NCBI GenBank assembly: GCA_963660435.1
Contig: CAVKYI010000001.1
Span: 124,001-188,000 of the forward strand
DNA length: 64,000 nt
Source of the DNA: Hallerella sp963660435
GTDB lineage: Bacteria > Fibrobacterota > Fibrobacteria > Fibrobacterales > Fibrobacteraceae
Direction: 5' to 3'
This document shows positions 1-8,138 of the stretch, piece after piece. Positions within the stretch are counted from its first letter, which is position 1. Every line of letters begins with the position of its first letter. The position numbers and the translations under genes were made by a program. The notes below the pieces were generated by a model. The model did not search any database. It had not been told where the DNA came from and saw only the letters and a list, made by a program, of their open reading frames with translations.

Positions 1-519
1 GTGCACCGTGTTCGCTGGGGCGAACTGGACTACCTGCTGATAGACTTTCCTCCCGGAACGGGCGATATCCAGCTGACGCTTACGCAACAATGTCCGCTTT
101 CTTGCGCACTTGTCGTGACTACGCCGCAGGAAGTCGCGCTCGCGGACTGCCGCAAGGGACTCGCCATGTTCGACAGCGTGGGTGTGCCGACTGTGGGAAT
201 CGTCGAAAACATGAGTTACTTTGTCTGTGACGGTTGCGGAAAGCATCACGAAATTTTCCGTTCCGGCGGAGGCGAACGCATCTCGAAGGCTCTTGGCGTT
301 CCCTTGCTCGGAAAGGTTCCCCTGGAACCCGCCGTCGCCGATTGCGGGGACCTGGGCACTCCCGCGGTCTTGCGCTATCCGAACAGCGAAAGTGGCAAGG
401 CCTTTGTCGCTATCGCCGAAAAGACGATCCAGGCGATAGCCCAGATGGAGCATTCGTCAAAAAATGTCTTGCACAATTTCCGATACCGTTTTGAAGAACT
501 TCCCGTGGAGGCGAAATGA
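1..519 (+). CDS. mrp: Mrp/NBP35-family Fe-S cluster carrier ATPase, C-terminal part (cut by window edge)
   Basis: A P-loop ATPase of the Mrp/ApbC family, which carries and delivers Fe-S clusters in the cytoplasm. Only the last 172 residues are inside the window; the Walker A region lies upstream. Visible are the family motif DFPPGTGD (about residues 16-23), the VTTPQ strand, and the segment NMSYFVCDGCGKHHEIF, which matches the C-X2-C cluster-binding pair of the family. The stop overlaps the next start by four bases (ATGA), so it is probably co-translated with the DUF971 gene. DUF971 domains are fused to Mrp proteins in plant HCF101, which supports the pairing. The GTG at base 1 is an artefact of the edge, not the true start. 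Confidence 0.93.
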   Translation: MHRVRWGELDYLLIDFPPGTGDIQLTLTQQCPLSCALVVTTPQEVALADCRKGLAMFDSVGVPTVGIVENMSYFVCDGCGKHHEIFRSGGGERISKALGVPLLGKVPLEPAVADCGDLGTPAVLRYPNSESGKAFVAIAEKTIQAIAQMEHSSKNVLHNFRYRFEELPVEAK

Positions 520-824
520 TCCAGCCTGTCAAGATTTTCCGTACGCCTGAAAACGAACTGGGCTTTGAGTTTGACGACGGATCCCGAGCGATTTTCCGTT
601 TGAGGGATTTGCGCCTTGCATGTCCGTGCGCGCTTTGCGTCGATGAGAACTCCGGCGAGCGCCTGCTCGACCCGAAGACCGTTTCCGAGGACATTTCGAT
701 AGAAAGCATCCAGTCCGTAGGTCGGTATGCGGTCGGAATCCTGTGGAGCGACGGGCACCGGACCGGCATTTATCCTTACAATCTGCTGAAACGCTTGGCG
801 AAGGATTTGACGAAAGAGGCTTAA
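516..824 (+). CDS. DUF971 (GBBH-like N-terminal) domain protein
   Basis: A 102-residue protein that is essentially one DUF971 domain, a small beta fold also found at the N terminus of gamma-butyrobetaine hydroxylase. Its exact role is unknown; it is repeatedly found with Mrp-type Fe-S carriers, so an accessory role in Fe-S assembly is a reasonable inference. Visible features are the LRLACPCALC segment with two cysteines and the C-terminal W-x-DGH-x-TGIYPYNLL motif typical of the family. The ATG overlaps the mrp stop, indicating one operon. The next gene follows after a gap of about 47 bases that contains an AT-rich stretch. Confidence 0.85.
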   Translation: MIQPVKIFRTPENELGFEFDDGSRAIFRLRDLRLACPCALCVDENSGERLLDPKTVSEDISIESIQSVGRYAVGILWSDGHRTGIYPYNLLKRLAKDLTKEA

Positions 825-871
825 AAAGCCATATTTAAAACGGAAAATTTTTTGGCGTGGGTCTATCCTAT

Positions 872-1714
872 ATGAGTGATTTTAACGAATCTTTATATTT
901 TCGCGATTTGAATCGGTATCCGACGTTGAAACCGGACGAGGAAGCCGCGCTCATAGCGATTATCAAGGACGGCAAGACGGAAGAGATTCGCCAGTCCGCA
1001 TTGCAGCACCTGATCCGCGGAAACCTGCGGTTCGTGGTCAGCGTCGCCCGGAAATACCAGGGACGCGGACTTTCCCTTCTGGACCTGATCAACGAAGGCA
1101 ACCTGGGCCTGTTCAAGGCGGCGAAGCGTTTCGACAGCACCAAGGACGTGAAGTTTATCAGCTATGCGGTCTGGTGGATTCGACAGTCCATCCAGAAGGC
1201 GCTTTTTGAACAGGTCGGCGCGGTCCGGATCCCACCCAACAAGCTTACCCTGGTGAATCGCTTCAAGCGGGCCCTGGTCCAGAACGGCGGCGATTACGAG
1301 CGGACGATGGCGATGCCCGAATTTGCCGGCTCGGAACAGGACATTGTCGAAGTGATGGAAAAGATTGTCGATATTTCGCTCGACGCTCCGATTAGCGATG
1401 ACGGAAGTTCCGGAGATTCGGTCAGTTCCCTGATGGACGTTCTTGGAACGGACGGAAACCAGGAAGACGAAATGGAGAAGAACGAGCGCAAGGCGCTGAT
1501 CGACGAAATTCTCAAGTCGCTTCCGCGGCGCGAGGAAGAAATCTTGCGGATGTTCTACGGGCTCGATGCGGTAGAGGATACGACCTTGAAGGATATCGGC
1601 GAAGACCTGAAGCTAAGCCGGGAGCGGGTTCGCCAGATAAAGAACAAGACCTTGCGAAAGCTCCAGAGGAACAAGGAAAAGCGCGAACGGTTGAGCGATT
1701 TCCTGGAAGGTTGA
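872..1714 (+). CDS. rpoD: Short RpoD-type primary sigma factor
   Basis: Sigma-70 family factor of 280 residues that directs core RNA polymerase to promoters. In order: region 1.2 (LYFRDLNRYPTLKPDEE), region 2 including GNLRFVVSVARKYQGRG and the -10 recognition helix with YAVWWIRQSIQKAL, region 3, and region 4 with the helix-turn-helix LSRERVRQIKNKTLRKL. Region 1.1 is absent, so it resembles the short primary sigma factor of Bacteroidetes rather than the 613-residue Escherichia coli protein. I chose ATG 872 over the in-frame GTG 857 because conserved sequence begins just after it; no clear ribosome site is visible for either. Its stop overlaps the next start (TGATG). Whether it is the only primary sigma factor cannot be seen here. 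Confidence 0.9.
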   Translation: MSDFNESLYFRDLNRYPTLKPDEEAALIAIIKDGKTEEIRQSALQHLIRGNLRFVVSVARKYQGRGLSLLDLINEGNLGLFKAAKRFDSTKDVKFISYAVWWIRQSIQKALFEQVGAVRIPPNKLTLVNRFKRALVQNGGDYERTMAMPEFAGSEQDIVEVMEKIVDISLDAPISDDGSSGDSVSSLMDVLGTDGNQEDEMEKNERKALIDEILKSLPRREEEILRMFYGLDAVEDTTLKDIGEDLKLSRERVRQIKNKTLRKLQRNKEKRERLSDFLEG

Positions 1715-3420
1715 TGCGGATTTCCGGGAATAAGGCGCAGCGCGCCGCCGTTTATTTTCTGGTGCTCCTTTGCGGCGCGTTTCTTGTGCTGTTCGCCTAT
1801 TTCATCTATGGAAAGTTCGGCCCTCGCAAGATAGAGACTCAGAGCGTACCCTTTGGAATTTCTCCCGGGACGGAAATTTCTGTCGGGGACTTTCCCGACA
1901 CGCTTTCGGGAATTTCGACGCTTCCCGCTTCTACGGCGCAGGAACTTCGGCGGGCGGATGACCTGGAAAAAAACGATCGCCTGGACGAAGCCGCGGAAAT
2001 CTACGAGGCCATCGCTCTCCAGTATCCGGGCGTGTTTCTTCCGGAATGGGGGGTTGCCCGTTCGCTCCTTGCGAAGGATTCCCTTTCTCCCGTGTGGAAC
2101 TCACTGCTCGAATCGACGGAGCGTTCCCTGAAAAAGCGTTATCCGGAATCTTCCGTCTCGTTCTTTCTAGATGCGAGTCTCGCCGCGAAGACGAACAGCC
2201 CTGGGACCGCCCTGGAACTTGCCCGTGTCGCGACGGAAAAGGCTCCGGCCTTTTCCGATGCCCGCTTGCTCTACGCAAAGCTGCTCTTTCTGTCGGGGCG
2301 CCTTGCGGAGGGAAAGGGGGAAGCTCGGGCCGCGATAAGCCTTTCGCTCGGAGAAAATCCCAAGGCCTATGCGCTCCTTTCGAAAATCTATCACGACGAA
2401 GGTTCCCTCGACAGCTGCGAACGCGTCGTCGATTACGCTCTTTCCAAGTTCCCGATAAATCCCGAATTACTTTGTATGCAAGGAATTCTGCAGGAATACA
2501 AGGGACGCTTTGACGAAGCGGAAAACACCTATCGCCGTGTTCTCGCAATACGGCCTGGCTTTTCGACCGCGACAGAATCGCTGCTTTCCCTTGGACAGAA
2601 ATCTCCCCCGGGAAGGATGGAAAGCGGACGCCTTTCGCCAAGGGATCAGGCGAAGGTCGCTTGCGATATCCTGGAGCCTCTTGTTTCGCGCTATCCCGAC
2701 AACTTGCCGCTTCGCGAAGCGCTTGGAATCGCTTATCTAAAGGGTCGGGACTTTGACCGCGCAAAATCGCAATTTCTTGAGATCCAGACACGCGATCCGG
2801 AATATCCGGAAATTCAGAGGCGCTTGCAGGAAGCCTCTTCCGTTCCCCCGGTTCGAGACGTGAAAAAGAACATGCTCGCGGACGATCTGCATCGCGCTAT
2901 CGACAGCATGAGAACGCTTCCTTCGACAGGACATTCGTTCGAATCTAGCCTGGGACATTATCTTGTACGCTATGGGGCATCGCCGAAAGAATTCTTTGCC
3001 AAGTATTCCGCTTCGAATTTCAAGAAAGTGCGAAAGGGCGCCTGGCGCGAAGTCTTTTTCGACGCACCCTATTTTCACCAATACACGGTTCTTTTCGACG
3101 AGAAGTCCCGCTTTTACGGGGTTCATGTCGTGGTGACCGATTCGAACGTCGTCGCGAACAAGGCGACGAACACGCCGGAAATCTACACGACGCTGCTCCA
3201 GCTGAATTCGAGAATCTCCGGTCTCGGGACGGAAACCGGCGAAACGGAATGTGACGGAACGGTTCTTTCCGGGGCTACCTGGGAGACTCGCGACAACTTC
3301 GAAATGCTCGCTCGGGTGGTCGGAAAACCGGAGGAAGTCCGCATGATCCGGCTGGACAAGGCGAAAATTCCCGAAGGAATGCGACTTTGCGATTATTCGA
3401 AGTATCTTTTCATGGATTGA
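1714..3420 (+). CDS. Membrane-anchored TPR protein
   Basis: A 568-residue protein with one N-terminal membrane helix (about residues 10-32, AAVYFLVLLCGAFLVLFAYF) and then several degenerate tetratricopeptide repeats (for example around EKNDRLDEAAEIYEAIALQYP and GRFDEAENTYRRVLAIRPGF). The C-terminal 170 residues form a separate region that I do not recognise. The helix and charge pattern suggest a periplasmic or envelope scaffold. It starts inside the sigma factor stop (TGATG), so the two genes are translationally coupled. No enzyme motif is visible. The specific partner is unknown. Confidence 0.75.
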   Translation: MRISGNKAQRAAVYFLVLLCGAFLVLFAYFIYGKFGPRKIETQSVPFGISPGTEISVGDFPDTLSGISTLPASTAQELRRADDLEKNDRLDEAAEIYEAIALQYPGVFLPEWGVARSLLAKDSLSPVWNSLLESTERSLKKRYPESSVSFFLDASLAAKTNSPGTALELARVATEKAPAFSDARLLYAKLLFLSGRLAEGKGEARAAISLSLGENPKAYALLSKIYHDEGSLDSCERVVDYALSKFPINPELLCMQGILQEYKGRFDEAENTYRRVLAIRPGFSTATESLLSLGQKSPPGRMESGRLSPRDQAKVACDILEPLVSRYPDNLPLREALGIAYLKGRDFDRAKSQFLEIQTRDPEYPEIQRRLQEASSVPPVRDVKKNMLADDLHRAIDSMRTLPSTGHSFESSLGHYLVRYGASPKEFFAKYSASNFKKVRKGAWREVFFDAPYFHQYTVLFDEKSRFYGVHVVVTDSNVVANKATNTPEIYTTLLQLNSRISGLGTETGETECDGTVLSGATWETRDNFEMLARVVGKPEEVRMIRLDKAKIPEGMRLCDYSKYLFMD

Positions 3421-3436
3421 TTTGTACGTTGTGACT

Positions 3437-5359
3437 ATGAGTGTCCGGAATTTGCCGTCTCTGTTTTTTCTGCTCGCCTTCGGATTTGTCCTGGAAGGTT
3501 GCACCTGTTGCGCCTATCTGAACCATATTTTCAATGCGGACAGAAATTACGAAGAAGCTGTCAAGCTGGAAAAGGCGAAGGCGGATTCCATTCCTGCGGA
3601 TTCCGAAGTCGTGGCGACAGGCGAAGCGGCGAAGAAGTATGACAAGGTTATCGAGAAAGGTTCTCGGGTCCTGGAGAGATTCCCGGACAACGATCGCCAG
3701 ACAGCCCGCGCGGTGTTTCTCATCGGCGAATCCTTTCGGCACAAGGGCGAGTGGGCGAAGGCCGTTGCCAAGTACGATGAATTCGAACGGTATTTTTCCG
3801 ACCACGATTCCATGCCGAAAGTGGAATACGAGCGGGCCTATTGCCTGTATAGGAACGGCGAGTACGACGTGAGCCGTTTCGCGTTGCAGTCGATTCTAGA
3901 TGTCGGGGAGGAACATCCTTTTTACAACGACGGGCTGAATCTCCTGTCGCTTCTCGAGGAAAAGGGAGATTTTACGGAACAGGCGATTGCCGCTCTGGAA
4001 CGGATGCTCGCCGATACGAACGGAACGCCCTACATGCGCGGGCGTGCGCACTTGCGGCTCGCTTCGCTCTACTTTAAAATGGAAAACTATCCCAAGGCGC
4101 GGGAGCATTACAAGGCGAAGGAAATTGTCGAACTTTCGCCTCGGGAACAGTATTCGGCAAGTCTCCATGCTGCGGAATGCCTCGCCGCGACCGAATCCTT
4201 TGCGGAAGCAGCCGAAGAATATCGGACGATGATAGAGAACAAGGATTACAAAACATACTTGCCCGATCTGTATGTGCGTCGCGGTGAACTTTTGCTCCGG
4301 GCGAACGACTGGACTGGCGGCGAAAAGCTACTGCACTTTGTGACGGACGAGTATAAAAAGTCGGAATACGCGTCGCGGGGGTTCTTTGACCTGGGGGATT
4401 TTTACCAGACGGAAAAGCGCGAATACGAACCGGCTCTCGCCTATTACGATTCGAGCTTCCTTGCGCGACCCGGATCGAGTTGGGGAAAAAACGCGCGGGA
4501 ACGTCGCGATGCGCTTCGCAGACTGCTCGCCTTGCGGGAGAAGGATTCTCTTGCCGATACGACTCTCCAGGCGAAGAAGCAGTTCTTCGATACCGAATTC
4601 CAGATAGCGGAACTGTTTCTCTTCAAACTCTCGGAAATGGATAGCTCGCTGGCGCGCCTCGACAGGATAATCGAAGGTTCTCCGGATACAGCCGTGGTGA
4701 TGCGCGCCACGTATGCGCGAGCCTTTATCTACGACGAATTCAAGCAGGATCCGGACCGGGCCGAGGAGCTTTACAAGGAAATCATCGCGAAATATCCGCG
4801 GACGGAATACGCAAAGCAGGCCCAGGTGAATCTGGGCGTCAAGGTGACGGTCAAGACGCCAGAAGACGAAGCGCACGAGCTTTTCCTGAAAGCCGAAAGC
4901 CTTTGGGTCGCCGCGAAGGATGTTCCGCTCGACAGCATGGAACGGGTCGATTCCGCCTACGCAAAGGCTCTTGCCGCATACGACACGGTCTTTCGGGCTT
5001 ATCCAGAAACGAATGCGGGAATACAGTCTCTGTATATGAAGGGAATCATCTGGGAGATGTCTCCGGAAACAAAGGATTCCGCCGCTTTCGCTTTCAAAAA
5101 GCTGCGCAACGAGCATCGGGATTCTCCGTGGGGAATCGACGCGGAAAAGCGCCTGCAGACCCGGATGTCCATTACGGACGAATCTCTTGCGCGCCTTCGC
5201 AAGCGCGTGGAACAGAATGCCGCCTATGTCGATAAGCTCTCGCAGCAATACTACGAAGGTTTGTCGGCTGCCGAGAACAAGAAGAACGGTCCGGACATCA
5301 AGTCTTCCGAAGACGAAGTCCTGGAGAATTCCTACAACAGCATGTATGATTTTGAATAG
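3437..5359 (+). CDS. TPR-repeat lipoprotein
   Basis: A 640-residue predicted lipoprotein: signal peptide SLFFLLAFGFVL followed by a lipobox ending in LEGC, then many TPR-like helical pairs across the whole length (for example KGEWAKAVAKYDEFERYF, ENYPKAREHYKAKEI, EYEPALAYYDSSF). It resembles the outer-membrane TPR lipoproteins annotated YfiO/YbgF-like. ATG 3437 is preferred because it places a normal signal peptide; the upstream TTG/GTG codons add only five residues. It follows the preceding TPR gene directly and is likely in the same operon. Function is inferred only as envelope assembly or scaffolding. Confidence 0.75.
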   Translation: MSVRNLPSLFFLLAFGFVLEGCTCCAYLNHIFNADRNYEEAVKLEKAKADSIPADSEVVATGEAAKKYDKVIEKGSRVLERFPDNDRQTARAVFLIGESFRHKGEWAKAVAKYDEFERYFSDHDSMPKVEYERAYCLYRNGEYDVSRFALQSILDVGEEHPFYNDGLNLLSLLEEKGDFTEQAIAALERMLADTNGTPYMRGRAHLRLASLYFKMENYPKAREHYKAKEIVELSPREQYSASLHAAECLAATESFAEAAEEYRTMIENKDYKTYLPDLYVRRGELLLRANDWTGGEKLLHFVTDEYKKSEYASRGFFDLGDFYQTEKREYEPALAYYDSSFLARPGSSWGKNARERRDALRRLLALREKDSLADTTLQAKKQFFDTEFQIAELFLFKLSEMDSSLARLDRIIEGSPDTAVVMRATYARAFIYDEFKQDPDRAEELYKEIIAKYPRTEYAKQAQVNLGVKVTVKTPEDEAHELFLKAESLWVAAKDVPLDSMERVDSAYAKALAAYDTVFRAYPETNAGIQSLYMKGIIWEMSPETKDSAAFAFKKLRNEHRDSPWGIDAEKRLQTRMSITDESLARLRKRVEQNAAYVDKLSQQYYEGLSAAENKKNGPDIKSSEDEVLENSYNSMYDFE

Positions 5360-5441
5360 ATGAAGCGGTAGGTAGCGACATGTTGCACAGAAAACGGGAA
5401 TAGCCCTTTGCGAGATTATTCAGTCCAATAATTTTAGTGGA

Positions 5442-5912
5442 ATGATATCCAACGTCTTTACAAAGATGCTGGATGAATGTAGCCCTTACAAGGGATTCTC
5501 CGATCAACGTTATCCGGACTTGAAAAACATGGAAACGGGAATCGGCTTGGAAGTCAAGGCTTCCAATAAACCAATGAAAGGCGGCGAAGGCCATAATGGG
5601 CATTCCGGATGGCATATTGTCGTTTGCTTTGAAACATTGCAGAATGGCGAAATAGATTTTTCTCAAGTTGAAGTTGCCAATCTGGTAGGCTTTGAAAATC
5701 CCGGTTCCGACTGGAAATATCAAGGTAGTTCGCGGAATAAAAATAATTCGCAACGAACAGAAACCTATATCACAACGAATATCGGTACAGCAAAACTAAG
5801 AGACGGCACAATTTATTTTAATCCTGAATATGTCGCTATTTCAAAAGCGATGCAACGAAACCGGGAAAAATTAGATTTACCCATTCCGGGTTACTCTATA
5901 TTTGCAAAGTAG
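5442..5912 (+). CDS. Putative restriction endonuclease fragment, PD-(D/E)XK fold
   Basis: A 156-residue protein next to a DNA methyltransferase. It contains YPD, then nine residues, then LEVKAS, matching the PD...(D/E)-x-K catalytic signature of restriction and MutH-like nucleases, and GWHIVVCFE as the following core strand. The reading frame is open upstream to 5376 without a start codon and reads as protein-like sequence (for example TGIALCEIIQSNNFSG), so the true N terminus seems lost or disrupted. ATG 5442 has no good ribosome site. I read it as a degraded or 5'-truncated partner of the methyltransferase at 6067-6939, which faces it. Recognition specificity cannot be told. Confidence 0.5.
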   Translation: MISNVFTKMLDECSPYKGFSDQRYPDLKNMETGIGLEVKASNKPMKGGEGHNGHSGWHIVVCFETLQNGEIDFSQVEVANLVGFENPGSDWKYQGSSRNKNNSQRTETYITTNIGTAKLRDGTIYFNPEYVAISKAMQRNREKLDLPIPGYSIFAK

Positions 5913-5916
5913 TTTG

Positions 5917-6079
5917 AGGTCACCTCTAAAAATTCAATTTTCAAAAATTTGGTTGCGACGCTTCGCGCTGGTTCGTCATTCAAAGTGGCAAATACCTCCA
6001 GTATTCGCCACTTTTCATTCCTGCCTTCGCTTGGTCTCATTCAAATTTTCTTAACCAAAGCAATTTTTAGAGGTGACCT
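5917..6079. repeat. 163-bp palindromic element with 18-bp perfect terminal inverted repeats
   Basis: AGGTCACCTCTAAAAATT at 5917-5934 is repeated exactly, inverted, at 6062-6079. The centre holds a second hairpin (AAGTGGC...GTATT / GCCACTT, about 5980-6018), and the two arms are imperfect reverse complements over most of their length, so the whole element can fold as one long hairpin. It has no coding capacity. It lies between two convergent genes and supplies the stop codon (TAA, 6067-6069 on the minus strand) of the methyltransferase gene. A half copy occurs at 43170-43242. The form suggests a miniature inverted-repeat (MITE-like) or BIME-like element; no target duplication is evident. Confidence 0.75.
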
Positions 6080-6939
6080 TGAGGATATAGCGCGGAAAGT
6101 TTCGGGATTGCATTTAAGGATTGTCTGTAAAATTCGTCGTCCTGCTCGATCCCGATACTATCGTAGCCTAAAAATTCTGCAGCTGCAATCGTTGAACCGC
6201 TACCCGAAAAAGGATCCAATATGGTTCCCTTTCCTAGAGGCAGGGATGCATGGACTAGTTGTCGCAAAAAGGATTGGGGCTTGATGCTTGGATGATTGAC
6301 GATCTCTCGTTCGATTTTCGGAGTCTTTTCGCTCGGGATAAAATCGGAAAAAGGCTTGTCTTTAGCAGGACGCCTTAACGCGCCGGCTTTCCAGAGTCTT
6401 AGGTTTTCCGCGACCGTTTTTTCGGAAAGAGGCTTTCGAAACAAGAGCCAAGGTTCCCACAGAGCTTTCGGAATGACAGATGTCGAGACAAATTCGCTTT
6501 CTGCGTTTTTGGGTCTGTCGCCACCTCTTAACGTGCATACGGTGCGGATGATTTCGCCTCTTTTCTCCAAACCGGAATTTCTGAGTGCGGAACTGACAAT
6601 GTCTGACAAGAGCGGCGTCGATGCCAGGAATATGTGTCCGCCGGGAACTAGAACGTCGTTTGCCAGCTCTGACCACTTTTTAAAAAATCGGTAAACGTTT
6701 TCGCGTTCCTTGGGGTCATCGTTTATGACGCTGAATCGAGGAACGGCTATTCGCAAATGCCCGTCAAATGCCTGGGGACGTCTCCAAATTCCGCCTTTTC
6801 CCGATCGTTTTTTTTGAATTTCTTCCGAGGTGTATTCCTTGACGCCATAGGGTGGGTCGGTTACGATTGCCGTTATGGAATTTTTTGGCTGCATCTTTAG
6901 CCACTCGAAGCAATCGGAATTAAAAACGTGATAGCTCAT
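6067..6939 (-). CDS. Beta-class site-specific DNA methyltransferase
   Basis: A 290-residue SAM-dependent DNA methyltransferase. Motif IV TDPPYG comes first (about residue 28) and the SAM-binding motif DPFSGSGST comes near the C terminus (about residue 250). That order defines the beta class, and DPPY indicates amino methylation (N6-adenine or N4-cytosine). The middle part would be the target-recognition region. ATG 6939 is preferred to an in-frame TTG at 6975 because MSYHVFNSDCFEWL is the usual family start. The last residues and stop (QGHL, TAA) are written by the terminal repeat of the 5917-6079 element, so the original C terminus may have been altered. It faces the nuclease fragment and is likely the surviving half of a restriction-modification system. 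Confidence 0.85.
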   Translation of the reverse strand: MSYHVFNSDCFEWLKMQPKNSITAIVTDPPYGVKEYTSEEIQKKRSGKGGIWRRPQAFDGHLRIAVPRFSVINDDPKERENVYRFFKKWSELANDVLVPGGHIFLASTPLLSDIVSSALRNSGLEKRGEIIRTVCTLRGGDRPKNAESEFVSTSVIPKALWEPWLLFRKPLSEKTVAENLRLWKAGALRRPAKDKPFSDFIPSEKTPKIEREIVNHPSIKPQSFLRQLVHASLPLGKGTILDPFSGSGSTIAAAEFLGYDSIGIEQDDEFYRQSLNAIPKLSALYPQGHL

Positions 6940-7011
6940 ATTTACAAAGTCCCGGCGGAGAAATTCAAATGACAATGTAGCAATTGTTTCGCCTTTGACG
7001 AACGTTTCTTC

Positions 7012-7034
7012 TTTTTGTCAAACTTTGACAAAAA
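7012..7034. promoter_or_regulatory. Perfect 23-bp palindrome, putative operator
   Basis: Arms TTTTTGTCAAA and its exact reverse complement surround a single C at 7023. It sits just upstream of the TATAATTG box of the 7055 gene and about 75 bases upstream of the divergent methyltransferase start, so a dimeric regulator bound here could control both. The right arm contains TTGACA, but its distance to the box at 7042 is only 11 bases, too short for a standard -35. The identity of the regulator is unknown. Confidence 0.55.
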
Positions 7035-7041
7035 AGCTTTG

Positions 7042-7049
7042 TATAATTG
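7042..7049 (+). promoter_or_regulatory. TAnnTTTG-like box 5 bases before ATG 7055
   Basis: TATAATTG ends five bases before the start codon, so transcription would begin at or next to the ATG and give a leaderless mRNA. No ribosome site is present in between. Confidence 0.5.
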
Positions 7050-7054
7050 GATAT

Positions 7055-7279
7055 ATGATTACTGCACAAAAGAACAACTACTCAAATAGACAGAATCTTG
7101 AAAAGCTCGCTCGAAATTTTCTCGCTGACGGTTTCGTCTCTTTTCGCAGGCGCATTGCGGAACAGCTTTCCCTGCAAGGCGCAGAGCTTTCGGAAGACGA
7201 AGAACCTGCCTTGTTCGATTTTTATCGCCAGGGTGAAAGCGAAACCTATGTCCTCGCCGCTTTCGGCTATGAAAGCTGA
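7055..7279 (+). CDS. Small hypothetical protein (74 aa)
   Basis: A 74-residue acidic protein that I do not recognise. The N-terminal half is basic and helical (NRQNLEKLARNFLADGFVSFRRRIAEQ), the C-terminal half is acidic with a short aromatic end (ETYVLAAFGYES). It lies between the methyltransferase (divergent) and prmC (convergent, five bases away). The start is set by the TATAATTG box just upstream and by the lack of any upstream ATG. Position beside a restriction-modification remnant and behind a palindrome would suit a small regulator or antitoxin-like protein, but no motif proves this. Confidence 0.5.
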   Translation: MITAQKNNYSNRQNLEKLARNFLADGFVSFRRRIAEQLSLQGAELSEDEEPALFDFYRQGESETYVLAAFGYES

Positions 7280-7283
7280 AGAC

Positions 7284-8138
7284 TTATAGAGCCTGGTATT
7301 CGACGAAGCGCGTCTTGCCGTAGAAATCCGGCAATGTTCCGCACCACTTTAGCCAAGGATAGCGAGTCGATTCCGCTTCGAGAATCTTGTCCTCGTTCGC
7401 TTCCGGCCCGATTTCCATCAGGAGAATGCCACCGGATTTAAGACGGTCCTTGCTCTGTTCCAAGATTTTCCGTACAAGCGTGAGTCCGTCCGGTCCGCCG
7501 AATAGGGCGAGTGCCGGGTCGAAGTCTCGGACTTCCGGTTGGAGCTTTTCCTTTTCCGCGTCGGGAATGTATGGCGGATTGCTGACGATGACGTCGAATT
7601 TTTCGCCTTCGGGAAGAGCTTCTAGAAGGTCCCCTTCGAAAAACTCGATTTCCGTGTCGTTGAATTTCGCGTTTTCCTTGGCGAGGTCTAGCGCTTCCCT
7701 TGAAATATCCGTGGCGAAAACTCTCGTTCCGGGAATTTCCTTTTTGACGGCGATGGCGATGGCGCCGCTTCCCGTTCCGATATCCGCAAGTGCGAGGCTT
7801 TCCTTTCCCTGCAAGCGTTCCTTGAGAATGTCGATAAGGGATTCCGTTTCGGGTCTTGGAATCAGGGCGCGCCTGTCGCAGTGGATTTCGTGCCCGCGGA
7901 AACTGGTCGTTCCGACGATATGCTGGAGCGGTTCGCGTTTTGCCCGGCGCGCCACTAGCGGACGGAGAAGTTCGAGTTCGCGCTCGGAAAGCGGCTTGTC
8001 GAAGTTCAGGTAAAGGTCCATCCTCTTCATCTTGAGGCCGTGAGCGAGAATGTATTGCGCGTCGAGCCGCGGGTTGGGAATCCCCTTGTGCTGAAAGAAC
8101 GAAGTCGTCTTGTTTAAGATTTCGAGGACGGTGTTCAT
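7284..8138 (-). CDS. prmC: Peptide chain release factor N5-glutamine methyltransferase
   Basis: PrmC (HemK) methylates the glutamine of the GGQ motif in release factors, using SAM. The 284-residue protein has the N-terminal helical domain (about 1-75), the SAM motif ADIGTGSGAIAIAV, and the catalytic NPPYIP (about residues 186-191), followed by the PEVRDFDPALALFGG segment typical of the family. Its start overlaps the prfA stop by four bases, and prfA encodes its substrate, the classic prfA-prmC pairing. Confidence 0.97.
   Translation of the reverse strand: MNTVLEILNKTTSFFQHKGIPNPRLDAQYILAHGLKMKRMDLYLNFDKPLSERELELLRPLVARRAKREPLQHIVGTTSFRGHEIHCDRRALIPRPETESLIDILKERLQGKESLALADIGTGSGAIAIAVKKEIPGTRVFATDISREALDLAKENAKFNDTEIEFFEGDLLEALPEGEKFDVIVSNPPYIPDAEKEKLQPEVRDFDPALALFGGPDGLTLVRKILEQSKDRLKSGGILLMEIGPEANEDKILEAESTRYPWLKWCGTLPDFYGKTRFVEYQAL

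Noticed and set aside
6940..6975. TTG start of the DNA methyltransferase at 6975
   Set aside because: ATG 6939 begins the usual MSYHVFNSDCFEWL sequence; the extra 12 residues are not needed.
7025..7047. TTGACA and TATAAT as a sigma-70 promoter
   Set aside because: The spacer is 11 bases, not 16-18. The TATAATTG box alone, near the ATG, fits the other cases better.
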